Below are positions 9,202 to 18,766 of a stretch of 64,000 nucleotides of DNA, piece after piece; position 1 is the first letter of the stretch; each line of letters begins with the position of its first letter. Both the position numbers and the translations under genes were made by a program. The DNA lies in contig NZ_JAGSYE010000001.1 in assembly GCF_025685565.1 (NCBI RefSeq), positions 62,001-126,000 of the forward strand, in the 5' to 3' direction. The DNA comes from Granulicella aggregans (GTDB taxonomy: Bacteria > Acidobacteriota > Terriglobia > Terriglobales > Acidobacteriaceae). Under the pieces are notes generated by a model, which was not told the origin of the DNA, made no database searches, and saw only the letters and a list, made by a program, of their open reading frames with translations.

Positions 9202-10332
9202 TTACTTCCCGAGGTCTGCCGGACAGGACTTCGGAGCATTCACGGGATCGCACTGCGCGACCTTGCCGCCGGGCAGCGACACGGAATAGCCGCCAGCCCA
9301 ACGCGCTGGTTCAGCCGCAGGGTAGTCGGTGCTCAGCAACTGGGCACCGCTGGCGATCATGGCATCGCGACGAGACGTTTCGTTGGTACGAGCTTCCTTG
9401 GTATCCGCGTCCGTCCGAGCACGAATGAGATAGCCCTTGCGGACCAGCGCTCTAATCTCTTCCGCAGGTCCGTCGTTCCGCTCGATAAAAGCTGCGTCCG
9501 GCTCGCCGGGTGCCGCGTTGGTGAAGAGAACACGGCCCTTCAACGAAGGATGCCCCTCAAGATAAACCGGCCCAACCGGGCGTTGATCCATCAGGAAGAC
9601 AACCTTGCCCCGCGATGCCTCAAGAGTTGGCCAATTGCCCGCAAGCACGGCCTTCTCAAGCGTGGGGTAGCTGCCCCGAACGTCATCGGGAGTAATCAGC
9701 TCATCCGTCGGAAAGACCGAACGGATCTCGGCATCGAGAGCGTCGAAGGTGGCCGAGGTGAACTTCTCAGGCTCGGTGACCTTGATTCCCTTGGGCGAAT
9801 CCTGTTTGATCTCGACGAGGATGAACACCGGGATGTGTCCCGGATGCGCGTGCGACCAGCTACGCACCTCGTTCAGGCAAGCGATGAACGGCTGGCAGTT
9901 GCTGCGGTAGTCGACGTCCTGGACGTGCATCACCTTGAAGCCGGGCTTGTCCATCAGGTGGTTCGGGTCGAAGTCGGGGTCGGCAGGAAGACCCGCAGCA
10001 GCTGCCATCGACGGCCCTGAAGGATGGGAGTAAAGGCCGCCCTTTGTGTCGGCATAGACGTCGAGTTCAATCTGCCGCACGCCGCTATCGAACTGCGCTG
10101 TCAACGCGGGGTGGCTGTAGTCCAGTCCCGCAAAGGCCTTCGCATACTTCGCCTGCCAGACCTTCGCCTCGTTCGGCGCGATGCCCGCGTGGTAGCTGTT
10201 GTGCGTCCCGATCACCTGGATCTGGTTGAGCTTCACATCCGATGATTGCGCAAGCGAAAGAACGCACGACAACGACAATACCGGCAGTGCGGCAGACGAC
10301 CAAAACAGTTTCACGATGGAACTCCGATGCAT
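9202..10332 (-). CDS. Ca2+-dependent phosphatidylinositol phospholipase C-like protein, exported
   Basis: A 376-aa protein with an N-terminal signal peptide (LPVLSLSCVLSLAQS). The early motif IGTHNSYHAG gives the first catalytic His region, and RQIELDVYAD gives the acidic metal-binding stretch of PLC-like TIM barrels. VFILVEIKQDS and VVFLMDQRP are later strands. It resembles the bacterial PI-PLC-C1-like family (Ca-dependent), which is found mostly in secreted proteins. The ATG overlaps the stop of the metallophosphoesterase gene (TGATG at 10334-10330), so the two are translationally coupled. Its inferred role is releasing head groups from phospholipids or related phosphodiesters outside the cytoplasm. 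The true substrate is not proven. Confidence 0.82.
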   Translation of the reverse strand: MHRSSIVKLFWSSAALPVLSLSCVLSLAQSSDVKLNQIQVIGTHNSYHAGIAPNEAKVWQAKYAKAFAGLDYSHPALTAQFDSGVRQIELDVYADTKGGLYSHPSGPSMAAAAGLPADPDFDPNHLMDKPGFKVMHVQDVDYRSNCQPFIACLNEVRSWSHAHPGHIPVFILVEIKQDSPKGIKVTEPEKFTSATFDALDAEIRSVFPTDELITPDDVRGSYPTLEKAVLAGNWPTLEASRGKVVFLMDQRPVGPVYLEGHPSLKGRVLFTNAAPGEPDAAFIERNDGPAEEIRALVRKGYLIRARTDADTKEARTNETSRRDAMIASGAQLLSTDYPAAEPARWAGGYSVSLPGGKVAQCDPVNAPKSCPADLGK

Positions 10333-11276
10333 CAGGCGTTGCGGTAGGGCTTGCTGTAGTGAGTCTCCCATTCCACGAGATCGGCGTTCATGAACTTCCA
10401 TGTGCCGTGCTTCGTGTCGACCTCCATCAGCATATAGGCGTTGGGGTCGTAGCGGGTGGCCGCCATCACATAGTGCTGCGGGCCATAGGTGTGTTGATAG
10501 TCGATCCACTTGTGCTTGTGCCCGGAGACGACGAGCTGAATCGTGTCCTTATACTTGCGCAGCAGCGGGTGAAGACCGTAGTCGGCGAACTCGGTCGGCA
10601 CATTCTGAATCAGCGGGTAGTGAATGAACACGAACGTCGGCTTCTGCTGTTGCATCTGCGCCTCGAACCAGTGCAACTGCTCTTCGCCGAGTGATCCGAT
10701 ACCGGGATTGAAGTCTTTAGCCTTTTTGTCCTGCGTGCTGCCAAGGAAGTTGTTCAGGTGGATAAACTTGTAGCCCTTGTAGTCCAGCGCCGAGTACGGC
10801 TTGGCGTTGAACTTGGCCTCAAAGAGGCGATGGCTCATCTCACGTGGAACACGATGAACGTCGTAGTCGTGGTTGCCGAAGCCAAGGTGCACCGGCATCT
10901 TGAAGCCATCCGTGATGGCCTTCGCGTTGTCGAGCCGCGTCGTGTTCTTGAAGTAAAACTCGTAGTCCGTCGACGGATAGTTATGAAAGTAGTCGCCGAT
11001 CAGGAAGACCTGCTCGATGGCGGGATTTAGCGAGTTGATGAGGTCTCGCGCGGAGGTGAGCCGCGGCGTGGTAACAAGAATGCTCTCGTTATCTTCGACG
11101 CTGTTCTCGCTGCCTTTGACGTAGAAGTCGTCGATGATGTGGGTGTCCGCGACGAGCGCGAAGTAGAACTTGTCAGGAGAAGCGTTCGCCCGGACCTGCT
11201 CAGCCCAGAGTTTCTGGGTGAGCAGGGTTCCGAGCGACCCGCCGGCTAGAGTAGCGAACTGCCTGCGATTGATCAT
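10332..11276 (-). CDS. exported metallophosphoesterase
   Basis: A 314-aa calcineurin-like phosphoesterase. The N terminus MINRRQFATLAGGSLG carries a twin-arginine motif, so Tat export is likely. The metal-binding series is visible in order: ADTHIID, GDYFHN, GFGNHDYD, FIHYPL and SGHKHKW. These give the D-x-H, GD, GNHD/E and GHxH signatures of the family. It sits between a TonB receptor gene (26 bases upstream) and the phospholipase C-like gene, whose start it overlaps. Together they look like a unit that binds, cleaves and dephosphorylates a phosphate-containing compound outside the cytoplasm. Confidence 0.88.
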   Translation of the reverse strand: MINRRQFATLAGGSLGTLLTQKLWAEQVRANASPDKFYFALVADTHIIDDFYVKGSENSVEDNESILVTTPRLTSARDLINSLNPAIEQVFLIGDYFHNYPSTDYEFYFKNTTRLDNAKAITDGFKMPVHLGFGNHDYDVHRVPREMSHRLFEAKFNAKPYSALDYKGYKFIHLNNFLGSTQDKKAKDFNPGIGSLGEEQLHWFEAQMQQQKPTFVFIHYPLIQNVPTEFADYGLHPLLRKYKDTIQLVVSGHKHKWIDYQHTYGPQHYVMAATRYDPNAYMLMEVDTKHGTWKFMNADLVEWETHYSKPYRNA

Positions 11277-11302
11277 GATGCTCTCTTGACGTTGGACGCG
11301 GG

Positions 11303-14300
11303 CTAAAAGATGATCTTGCCGGCAAACTGCAGAATACGCGCCGGGAAGACGGAAGCAGAGGTGGCCAGACCGAAGGCGCTGTTGCCGAAGGTCTCATTGG
11401 CCGGACCTTCGTAGTTCACCTTGTTGAGGATGTTGAAGGCCTCCGCGCGGAAGTCGAACTTGACTCCCTCACGGTAGATCGGGAACTGCTTGTGCAGGCC
11501 CATATCAAGCTGATAGAAGGGGTCCAGACGAGCACTGTTACGGCCCGCGTTGCCATACGGCTGATCGAACGCCGGGAGGCTGAAGGAAGCAGGGTTCAAC
11601 ATGCTGTAAGAGGTCTTCGTCTTGACCCGCTGGCTCTTGGGAAGCACAGCCGGACCATTCTGATTGGGGCGCTGGTTGAGGATGGTGCTGACCGTCTGGA
11701 CGCCGGTCGGCGAGTAGATGATGTTGAACGGCTGACCGCTGTTCATATCGTTGATGGCGGTAACCTGCCATCCGCCGAGCACCGCCTGGAGAGCTCCGGA
11801 AGCATCGCTCCCGAAGGCGCGTCCCTTGCCGTAGGGCAGGTCGTAGACGATGGAGAGCGTGTCGTTGAGCGGCTGGTTATAGCCGGAGGGCCCAATCTCA
11901 CCACGCGGGTTGGCAAGGTTGATGCGCGAGTTATCGCCGTTGTTCGTGTCGAGGTGACCACCGGCGTTGTCGATGGCACGCGACCAGGTGAACGAGTTCA
12001 ACAGGTAGAGACCGTGGCCGCCGCGATGTTCGAGCTTCGTCTGCAGACCGCTGTATTCGAGGAAGCCCTCGGGCAGCGTCTCTTCGATGGTGTAGAAGGT
12101 CGGGATGGGCCGGCGAGCAGCGAGCGTGCCGCAGCCCGAGGTGCTCGCCGCACTGCAGGTAGCCGACGGAGTCGCTGCGTTCGCTTGGTTGAGGTCGCCG
12201 AGAGTCTCGAGCTTGACGCCATGCTCACCAACGTAAGCAACTTCGAAGGTGGTCGACGGTCCAAGCTCACGCTGCACGGTCAAGTGGTAGCTCTGCACGT
12301 AACCGGTGGGCAGGTTCTTGGGAATGTAGCGGGCCTCGGTGTTGACGTTGCTGGCCGCGGTGACATTCGCAGGGCTGGCCATGCCGGTGGGGTACCCCTG
12401 CTGGCTGGTGCGGAAGCAGGGAGTTGGGTTGGTCGAGCTGTAGGCCACACTAGCGCCAGCGGATGTGCAGGTAGCCAGGAGGGTAGAAGCGCCCTTGGTT
12501 GCATTGTTGCCAAACTGCGGGGCCTGGGTGAGGTTGGTGTTGACGATGTAAGGCAGGTTGTAGACGAGGAGGTTCTCGCCGCCTTCACGATTGAACTGCG
12601 TGAAGCCTAGGCCATAGCCGGCGCGGATGACGGTCTTCGGATCGATCGAATAGGCCAGACCAAAACGCGGAGCGAAGTCGAGCTTCGGCATGTTGACCAG
12701 GGCGCGATCATAGATCGAACCGGGCTTGGCAGTGATCAGCGACTGGGTGTCCGGATCGTAGTTCGCAAGCAGGTTATTTGACTCCCACTGGGGCGTGGCG
12801 AGTTCATAACGCAGACCGGCATTGACGGTCAGCTTCGAGGAGACACGGATGTCGTCCTGGAAGTAGAAGAAGTGCATCCGCTGGTTGATATGAGCCTGAG
12901 TCTGATTGTTGAGCTGATAGGTATCGCGCGCGCCGAAGATAAAGTCGGAAAGAGCAACGCCTTCCTTGGTCCCCGTGTCTTGCGAGCTTGGGGACTTGCC
13001 CGCAACTCCGTAGCTGAAGTATCCGTTGTAGGTATCTTCACCGTAGGCCGGGTTGAAGTCGTCATCCGTGGTGAAGATCGCAACATACTCGTAGCCAACC
13101 TTATAGGTGCTGCGGCCCTTGATGTAGGTGTAGTTGATCTTCGGATTGAAGATGTAGGGATTCTGGAACTGCGGGTTGCTGGTCAGGTTGCCGAACTGCG
13201 AGAAGTTGGCGACCGACTGCGCATTCAGACTGGTGACCGCGGGACCCGAGGTGGGCAGGCCGGTGATACCTGTCTCGAGACTCGGAAGTCCAGCACCGTA
13301 GGGGCTCTTACCGGCATCGGTGCGAGTGAAGCCGAAGCGTGCGTCGAGAATAGAGTTCTGGGTAAAGGTGTGGGTCACGCCGCCGACGATCTGCTGGTTG
13401 AAGATATGGACGAAGCCGTTGGCGTTTCCACCGGCTGAACCCTGGATGGCGGGCGGCGACAGAATGTGGCCCTGGTTCTCGCTGTAGCGGGAGAAGAGGG
13501 TGGTCTTGGGGCTGACAATGTAGTCGACGCGGATATCACCCTTGTCATTCTGGATGGTGTCAGCAGGGAGCGAAATATAGTTGTTTGCTACGATCCCTGG
13601 CAGATTCGCCGCCGGAAGCGCACCGAGAACCCCCTTGGCGAAGCTGGAAACACTCGGGTCATTGAAGGGGATTACGCCGTTGTAGGTCTGGCCAGTAAGC
13701 GGATTGAGGATCGGCACAGCCGCGCCCGAGGAGGTAAGGAAGGTGTATCCGCCATTGGCAACCGCCAGTGCGCTGGTGCCGTTCTGGTCAGAGTCAGGAA
13801 CGGTTGCGGTAAGGATGGCATGGACGACTTGGCGGGTGCCTTCGTAGTCGGCGAAAAAGAAGAGCTTGTCCTTGAAGATGGGTCCGCCGAAGGTTCCACC
13901 GAATTGGTTGCGCTGCAGGGTCGGCTTCTGTGACTTACCGGTGAGCGGGTTGGTGGGTGCGGCGAACGGCCCAATGGCGTTCAGATCGGTGTTGCGGATG
14001 TAGTCATAAGCAGCGCCATGGAAGCGATTGGTACCGCTCTTGATCGAGACGTTGATCACGGCGCCCGGTGCGCGGCCGTATTCGGCCGAGTAGTTATCCG
14101 TCTGCACCTTGAACTCGTCGATAGCGTCTGGCGAGGGAGGGATGGCCTGGTTCGAGAAACCCTGGTTTGAGGTTCCGTAAGCGTTGTTGTCGAGACCGTC
14201 AAGCAGGAAGTTGTTCTGTTCGCTGCGCATGCCGTTCACGTTGAAGCTGGCATCGCGGCTGGAGTCGGAGCTGTTCTCGAGGACGTCGCGGCGGACGCCA

Positions 14301-14785
14301 GGGACTAGAGCGGCGAGGTCGGCGTAAGCGCGGCCGTTAAGCGGGAGATTCTGGACCTCGCGGCTTCCGATAACCTGGCCGCGTTCGCTGTTGTCGGTCT
14401 CAAGGATCGAGGCGGCGGAGGCGTCGACTGTGACAGTCTCTGTGTTCGATCCCGTCTTCATGGTGAGATCAACGCGCTGGCGGGCGTTGACCACGACGGT
14501 GAAATTTTCGGTCTTGGCGTTGTCGAAGCCGGGGGCCTCGGAAGAGATCTGGTATTGGCCGATCTTCACGTCGGTGAACTGAAAGGCACCCTGCGCGTCG
14601 GTCTTGGAGGCAACTTGCGCCTTGGTCTCTTGGTTGGTCAATGTAACGGTCGCGTTCGGGATAACCGCGCCTGAGGAATCGCGGATGTATCCGAGGACCG
14701 AAGCAGTCTCGAACTGGGCGAGAGCTGAAATGGGGGCGCAGGCAAGGAGGATCAAAAACATTGCCAATGTGAAGATACGTCTCAT
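11303..14785 (-). CDS. TonB-dependent receptor, Oar-like, with carboxypeptidase regulatory domain
   Basis: A 1160-aa outer-membrane protein. The signal peptide ends near PISALAQ. A CarboxypepD_reg-like Ig domain follows (about residues 25-110, GYIRDSSGAVIPNATVTLTNQ). The plug region comes next, with NLPLNGRAYADLAALVPGV and the SEQNNFLLDGLDNN segment, and then a long beta barrel. The protein ends in Phe (FAGKIIF), as outer-membrane barrels usually do. Such receptors are heavily expanded in Acidobacteriota; their ligands are mostly unknown. GGAG six bases before ATG fits the start. It is the first gene of a minus-strand unit with the metallophosphoesterase and phospholipase-like genes, suggesting a phosphorylated or lipid-derived ligand (inference). 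Confidence 0.9.
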   Translation of the reverse strand: MRRIFTLAMFLILLACAPISALAQFETASVLGYIRDSSGAVIPNATVTLTNQETKAQVASKTDAQGAFQFTDVKIGQYQISSEAPGFDNAKTENFTVVVNARQRVDLTMKTGSNTETVTVDASAASILETDNSERGQVIGSREVQNLPLNGRAYADLAALVPGVRRDVLENSSDSSRDASFNVNGMRSEQNNFLLDGLDNNAYGTSNQGFSNQAIPPSPDAIDEFKVQTDNYSAEYGRAPGAVINVSIKSGTNRFHGAAYDYIRNTDLNAIGPFAAPTNPLTGKSQKPTLQRNQFGGTFGGPIFKDKLFFFADYEGTRQVVHAILTATVPDSDQNGTSALAVANGGYTFLTSSGAAVPILNPLTGQTYNGVIPFNDPSVSSFAKGVLGALPAANLPGIVANNYISLPADTIQNDKGDIRVDYIVSPKTTLFSRYSENQGHILSPPAIQGSAGGNANGFVHIFNQQIVGGVTHTFTQNSILDARFGFTRTDAGKSPYGAGLPSLETGITGLPTSGPAVTSLNAQSVANFSQFGNLTSNPQFQNPYIFNPKINYTYIKGRSTYKVGYEYVAIFTTDDDFNPAYGEDTYNGYFSYGVAGKSPSSQDTGTKEGVALSDFIFGARDTYQLNNQTQAHINQRMHFFYFQDDIRVSSKLTVNAGLRYELATPQWESNNLLANYDPDTQSLITAKPGSIYDRALVNMPKLDFAPRFGLAYSIDPKTVIRAGYGLGFTQFNREGGENLLVYNLPYIVNTNLTQAPQFGNNATKGASTLLATCTSAGASVAYSSTNPTPCFRTSQQGYPTGMASPANVTAASNVNTEARYIPKNLPTGYVQSYHLTVQRELGPSTTFEVAYVGEHGVKLETLGDLNQANAATPSATCSAASTSGCGTLAARRPIPTFYTIEETLPEGFLEYSGLQTKLEHRGGHGLYLLNSFTWSRAIDNAGGHLDTNNGDNSRINLANPRGEIGPSGYNQPLNDTLSIVYDLPYGKGRAFGSDASGALQAVLGGWQVTAINDMNSGQPFNIIYSPTGVQTVSTILNQRPNQNGPAVLPKSQRVKTKTSYSMLNPASFSLPAFDQPYGNAGRNSARLDPFYQLDMGLHKQFPIYREGVKFDFRAEAFNILNKVNYEGPANETFGNSAFGLATSASVFPARILQFAGKIIF

Positions 14786-15103
14786 CTAGGTCTCCAGAAA
14801 TGGGTGAATAAAGTTGTGCCGTGTCGTGTGCTCTTGCGCGGGGGTGCCTCGCGACGACGTGTGTCAATGGCCTGTTGTGTCTATTCAGGATGGGCGATTC
14901 TCATGAATATTCGGTTGCTCGTTTGTTAACGCACGAAGAATAAGCGGTAACGTAGCTGGGTTCGGGGCAAGTTTTCATCGGACGCAAACGTGGCTCAGCT
15001 CAGGGTGCCGTGTGCGACAAAACATCGCCCCCGATCCTGACAGGGATCGGGGGCACATTCTGTTCGGGCGTCGATTTGAGAGGCAGATGAACCGCAACTG
15101 GAG
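14786..15103 (-). other. intergenic region between the two receptor genes
   Basis: About 320 bases without a credible gene. It holds the terminator hairpin of the upstream receptor (15027-15054) and should hold the promoter of the 11303-14785 operon. No convincing -35/-10 pair was recognised. Confidence 0.6.
15027..15054 (-). terminator. terminator hairpin after the second TonB-dependent receptor
   Basis: A perfect 11-bp inverted repeat, GCCCCCGATCC and GGATCGGGGGC, with a 6-base loop lies about 50 bases past the stop at 15104. On the minus strand it is followed within a few bases by a T-rich stretch (GATGTTTTGTC). Confidence 0.75.
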
Positions 15104-18100
15104 CTAGAAGTTGATCCGTCCAGCTAGTTCGAGGCTGCGCGGGCCGGCGCCCTCGGCGGTCTGCAGAGCGCTGATGGAGCCGAACTGCGCGACGTCGACC
15201 TGCATGTTCGGCGGCTCATAGTTGCGATGATTGAAGACATTCGCGGCTTCGACCGAGAGCTGCAGCTTCATACGCTCGTAGACCGGGATGTCCTTGCGCA
15301 GCGACATGGAGAAGACCGCCGTGCCCGGACCAACCACGCTGCCTACGGCTGCGGTGCCGAAGTAGCCACGCCCTGCCTGCGGGATGGCGAAGGCGCTAGG
15401 GTTGAGCCACTGGTTCACGTTGCGGTTGGTTGCGTAGAGCGCCTGGCCCGGGACGATGTCGGCGCGGGTCTGGCCGACCGTGCTCAGGATGTTGGTGTTG
15501 GCGGGATCGGAGGTGGCCTGGAAGGGCGTAAGAAACGGGCCGCTCTGCAAGACGGTGACGCCGCCAAGATGCCAGTCGCCGATAATCGCGTTGACCGCCC
15601 CCCCGGTGGCCACGAAGCGTTGTCCGCGGCCGAAGGGAAGGTCATAGAGGTAGGTGACGAGAAAGCGGTTCTTGCGGTCGTAGCTCACGTTGCCGTAGTC
15701 CAGCCCTGGGTGAAAGCGGTCGGTGACGTAGTTGCCGCCGGCTCCGGCGAAGCCGCTGGGTGTCGCCCCGGCGGCGTTCGAGATGTCCCGGGTGAAGGTG
15801 TAGCTGGCGTCGAAGGTGAGGCCCTTGCCGCTGTGACGGGTCACCTCCACGGTGCCGCTGTTGTAGTTGCTCTCGGCAAGGTTCTCGACGCTCTGGATGA
15901 TGCTCCAGTTAGGGTAGGAAAGCGACTGGTCGGCATAAGGGGTGGTGCTGGCCGGAACCTGATTCAGATCGACGAAGGTCTCAAGGTTGGTCCCGTGACT
16001 TCCAACATACGAGAACCGTGCGCCGATTCCCTTGCCGAGGTCCTGTTCGACAGTGAGGTTCCACTGCTGCACGGAGGGATCTTTGTAGTGGATGGGGAAG
16101 GCGTACTGGAAGGATGCGGTGCCGGCGAGACTTCCGCCCTGAACGAATGCGTTACTCAGCGACAGCAGCGGAGTGACGCCGTCGGCCTGATACTGCTGTC
16201 CGTAGTAGCCTACGTAGCTTGCGTCGACCGCCCATCCGGAGACCAGCGAGAAGCCCAGCGGGCTCTCGATAAAGCGGCCCCAGCCTCCACGGATGACGGT
16301 CTTTTCATCGCCGTAGGGACGCCAGGCAAAGCCGATGCGCGGGCCGTAGTCGTTCTTGTCGGTGTAGCGCAGACCTTCGGGCAAGCCCGCCTGCTTAGCG
16401 GTAAGCGTCGGTGTGGGCGAAATGGCGTTAATGAAATCCTGCGACTCGAAAGAAAGCGCCTGCGTGTTCGGGACAACAACCGCGCCGTGCACCTGCGTCA
16501 TGCCATCTGTCCCAACGCCGTTGTAGTCGGGAAGAAAGAATGCGGTGTTGTAGTGGATCTCTTTGAGCGGCGGATGCAGCTCGTAGCGCAGCCCCAGGTT
16601 CAGTGTGAGCCTCGGCGTGATCTTCCAGTCGTCCTGCGCGTAAAAGGCGTAGGAGTAGCCGAGTCCATCCATGGTCTCTTTGTTGATGGTCGCGTCATAG
16701 GTGTAGTCCGGGAAACCCTGAAGGAACGCGGTGTAGGGATCGCCGATGGCCGCGCCGACTGCCGAGGAACTGTCGAAGGCATACTCGCCGCTTGAGTAGT
16801 TGCCGAAGACGTTGTCGTCGTGGTCGGTCAGGCGCTTGAAGTCCGCGCCGAACTTGAAGTTATGGTGCCCCTTATTCCAGGTTACGTTGTCCAGCAGCTC
16901 GATGGTCTCGCTGCGCTGCCGCGTAGGATTGCCACCGCCGGTGGCCATAAATCCATTGATGTAGAGGTTCGGAGCCTCGGACCACTCGGTGTTCACCTGC
17001 GGCACAGTCAGGCCGGTTTGCTGCAGCAACTGGCTTGTGCTGTAGCTCTGCGTTGTGGAGGTGTGCTGCGCGTTGTATCCGCCGCGAAACTCGTTCAGCA
17101 GCTTCGGGCTGAAGATGTAGTTGTAGGCAAAGGTCAGGCCCTCATCAATCTCCGGGATGCTGTAGGCACCCTGCAACGGGCTTCCCGCTGACTGGCAAAA
17201 GGTGAGGCCGCAAGTGGTGTTGGGGGCCGCGATGACCTGGCGATTCTTGTAGGAAAACCGGGCGAAGATGTTCTGCTTGCTGCTGAGCGTCTGGTCGAGA
17301 CGGATGTCGCCCTGGTTGGCCGAGATCGGCGCAGGAAAGTTGACGCGATAGTTGTTCGAGTAAGAGTCCGGCGAGCCGTAGTTCGGCAGCGGCATCAGGT
17401 ACTTCAGCATGTTGGCCGCAATCGGCGTGATCGGGACGTTCGTCGGGTCGACCGGCGTTACCCCGTCCGGCTGATAGATGTTCGTAACGCCTTGGCCTGC
17501 CAGGTACGAGGTGAGGTCCGCGTTGCCTGTCGTCGTACCGATTCCGCGCATGGCGAGCGTTGGAACGCTGGCAACAATGGGCGTCTCGCGCGGCAGGCGC
17601 AGGGCCTCGAAGCTGGCGAAGAAGAAGCTCCGTTCGCGGCCGTTGTACAGATGAGGAATGCTGAGCGGACCACCGAGCGTGCCGCCGAAGTCGTTCATGA
17701 TGATCTTCGTCTTGCTCGTCTGGAAGGGATTACCGGCGTTCATGGCGGTGTTCTGAAGGTTCTCGAAGACGCCACCGTGGTAGGTACCGCTGCCCGCCTT
17801 GGAGACAGTGGTAATGTCGGCCACACCGGAAAACTCCGCATTGTTGTTGGACTCGCTGACGCGGATCTCCTCAATGGAGTTGAAAGACGGGAACATCTCG
17901 TTGATCGGGCCGGAGTATTCCACGCCAACGCTGCTGATGCCGTCGATGGTGACGCTAAGCAGCGCGGGCGTCGCACCCATGATGTCGAGGTTGCCGCTGT
18001 CGTCGGTCTGGACGCCGGCCTCTGTAGTGAGAGTGTCGATGGGGCTGGTCGACCCAGTGGAACGCGAATAGATCGCAACCGGAAGACTCACGAGCTCCGT

Positions 18101-18574
18101 ACCAAGCTTGGTCTCCGCGAGGTTCGAGACCTCCGTTGTAATCACGTTCTGCGCGGTCTCTTCGACCGTCACCGTCTGGGTCTCCGATCCCAGCTTCAAA
18201 GCGGCTTCAATTCGGCGGGACTCGCGCGCATTGATGGCTATCTCCGGCAGACTGTACTTCTCGAAGCCCGGCGCGGAGATCGAAAGACTGTAGGAGCCAA
18301 TTTCGATGTTGCTCAGCGTAAACTCGCCCCCCGAGTCGCTGGTCGCTGTACGCGTCGAAGTGGTTCCCTGGTTCGTGAGCAGGATCATCGCACCAGGGAC
18401 GACAGCACCGGTTGAGTCTTTTACGGTGCCAAGGATCGTACCGAAGGTCGATTGTGACTGAGACGCGGTGACGGCCGATGCAAACAAAACTGCGAAGAGC
18501 AATGCGCGCAGCTTAGGAGAAGAGAAAAGCGACAGAAGGACCGACCGGAAGAGATGCATAAGCGTTGACCTCAT
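15104..18574 (-). CDS. TonB-dependent receptor, Oar-like, with carboxypeptidase regulatory domain
   Basis: A 1156-aa outer-membrane receptor. Signal peptide to about residue 40 (FAVLFASAVTASQSQ), Ig-like regulatory domain (GTVKDSTGAVVPGAMILLTNQ), plug segment (TPALLSVTIDGISSVGVEYSG; VADITTVSKAGSGTYHGGVFE), a long barrel and a terminal Phe (LELAGRINF). It is only distantly similar to the neighbouring receptor. It follows the copper amine oxidase gene on the same strand, but a hairpin lies between, so cotranscription is partial at best. The ATG at 18574 has no clear ribosome binding site; an in-frame ATG at 18559 with AGGT upstream is an alternative start. The ligand is unknown; an amine-containing compound is a guess from the neighbour. 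Confidence 0.9.
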   Translation of the reverse strand: MRSTLMHLFRSVLLSLFSSPKLRALLFAVLFASAVTASQSQSTFGTILGTVKDSTGAVVPGAMILLTNQGTTSTRTATSDSGGEFTLSNIEIGSYSLSISAPGFEKYSLPEIAINARESRRIEAALKLGSETQTVTVEETAQNVITTEVSNLAETKLGTELVSLPVAIYSRSTGSTSPIDTLTTEAGVQTDDSGNLDIMGATPALLSVTIDGISSVGVEYSGPINEMFPSFNSIEEIRVSESNNNAEFSGVADITTVSKAGSGTYHGGVFENLQNTAMNAGNPFQTSKTKIIMNDFGGTLGGPLSIPHLYNGRERSFFFASFEALRLPRETPIVASVPTLAMRGIGTTTGNADLTSYLAGQGVTNIYQPDGVTPVDPTNVPITPIAANMLKYLMPLPNYGSPDSYSNNYRVNFPAPISANQGDIRLDQTLSSKQNIFARFSYKNRQVIAAPNTTCGLTFCQSAGSPLQGAYSIPEIDEGLTFAYNYIFSPKLLNEFRGGYNAQHTSTTQSYSTSQLLQQTGLTVPQVNTEWSEAPNLYINGFMATGGGNPTRQRSETIELLDNVTWNKGHHNFKFGADFKRLTDHDDNVFGNYSSGEYAFDSSSAVGAAIGDPYTAFLQGFPDYTYDATINKETMDGLGYSYAFYAQDDWKITPRLTLNLGLRYELHPPLKEIHYNTAFFLPDYNGVGTDGMTQVHGAVVVPNTQALSFESQDFINAISPTPTLTAKQAGLPEGLRYTDKNDYGPRIGFAWRPYGDEKTVIRGGWGRFIESPLGFSLVSGWAVDASYVGYYGQQYQADGVTPLLSLSNAFVQGGSLAGTASFQYAFPIHYKDPSVQQWNLTVEQDLGKGIGARFSYVGSHGTNLETFVDLNQVPASTTPYADQSLSYPNWSIIQSVENLAESNYNSGTVEVTRHSGKGLTFDASYTFTRDISNAAGATPSGFAGAGGNYVTDRFHPGLDYGNVSYDRKNRFLVTYLYDLPFGRGQRFVATGGAVNAIIGDWHLGGVTVLQSGPFLTPFQATSDPANTNILSTVGQTRADIVPGQALYATNRNVNQWLNPSAFAIPQAGRGYFGTAAVGSVVGPGTAVFSMSLRKDIPVYERMKLQLSVEAANVFNHRNYEPPNMQVDVAQFGSISALQTAEGAGPRSLELAGRINF

Positions 18575-18701
18575 CGAATGGGGATAAATGCACGCAGATC
18601 AGGATTTCTTACCGTGTCTTGTTCATCGCCAGACGGGTCGAGGCTTCGCGGGCTCGACGGAGGCGGAATCTTTGCTGCGATGGGAGAGAAGATGAAGTGA
18701 T

Positions 18702-18728
18702 GGGGTCCCGCAATCAATGCAGGACCCC
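18702..18728 (-). terminator. hairpin between amine oxidase and receptor genes
   Basis: A 7-bp perfect stem, GGGGTCC and GGACCCC, with a 13-base loop, about 40 bases past the amine oxidase stop. There is no strong T run, so it may be a weak terminator or an mRNA-stabilising stem. Confidence 0.5.
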
Positions 18729-18766
18729 GGCTGTTGAACTTGAACGAACTTGGTACGCGCAGATCG

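Noticed and set aside
15227..16795. 522-codon plus-strand frame
   Set aside because: Antisense of the second TonB receptor, with no ribosome binding site and no recognisable domain.
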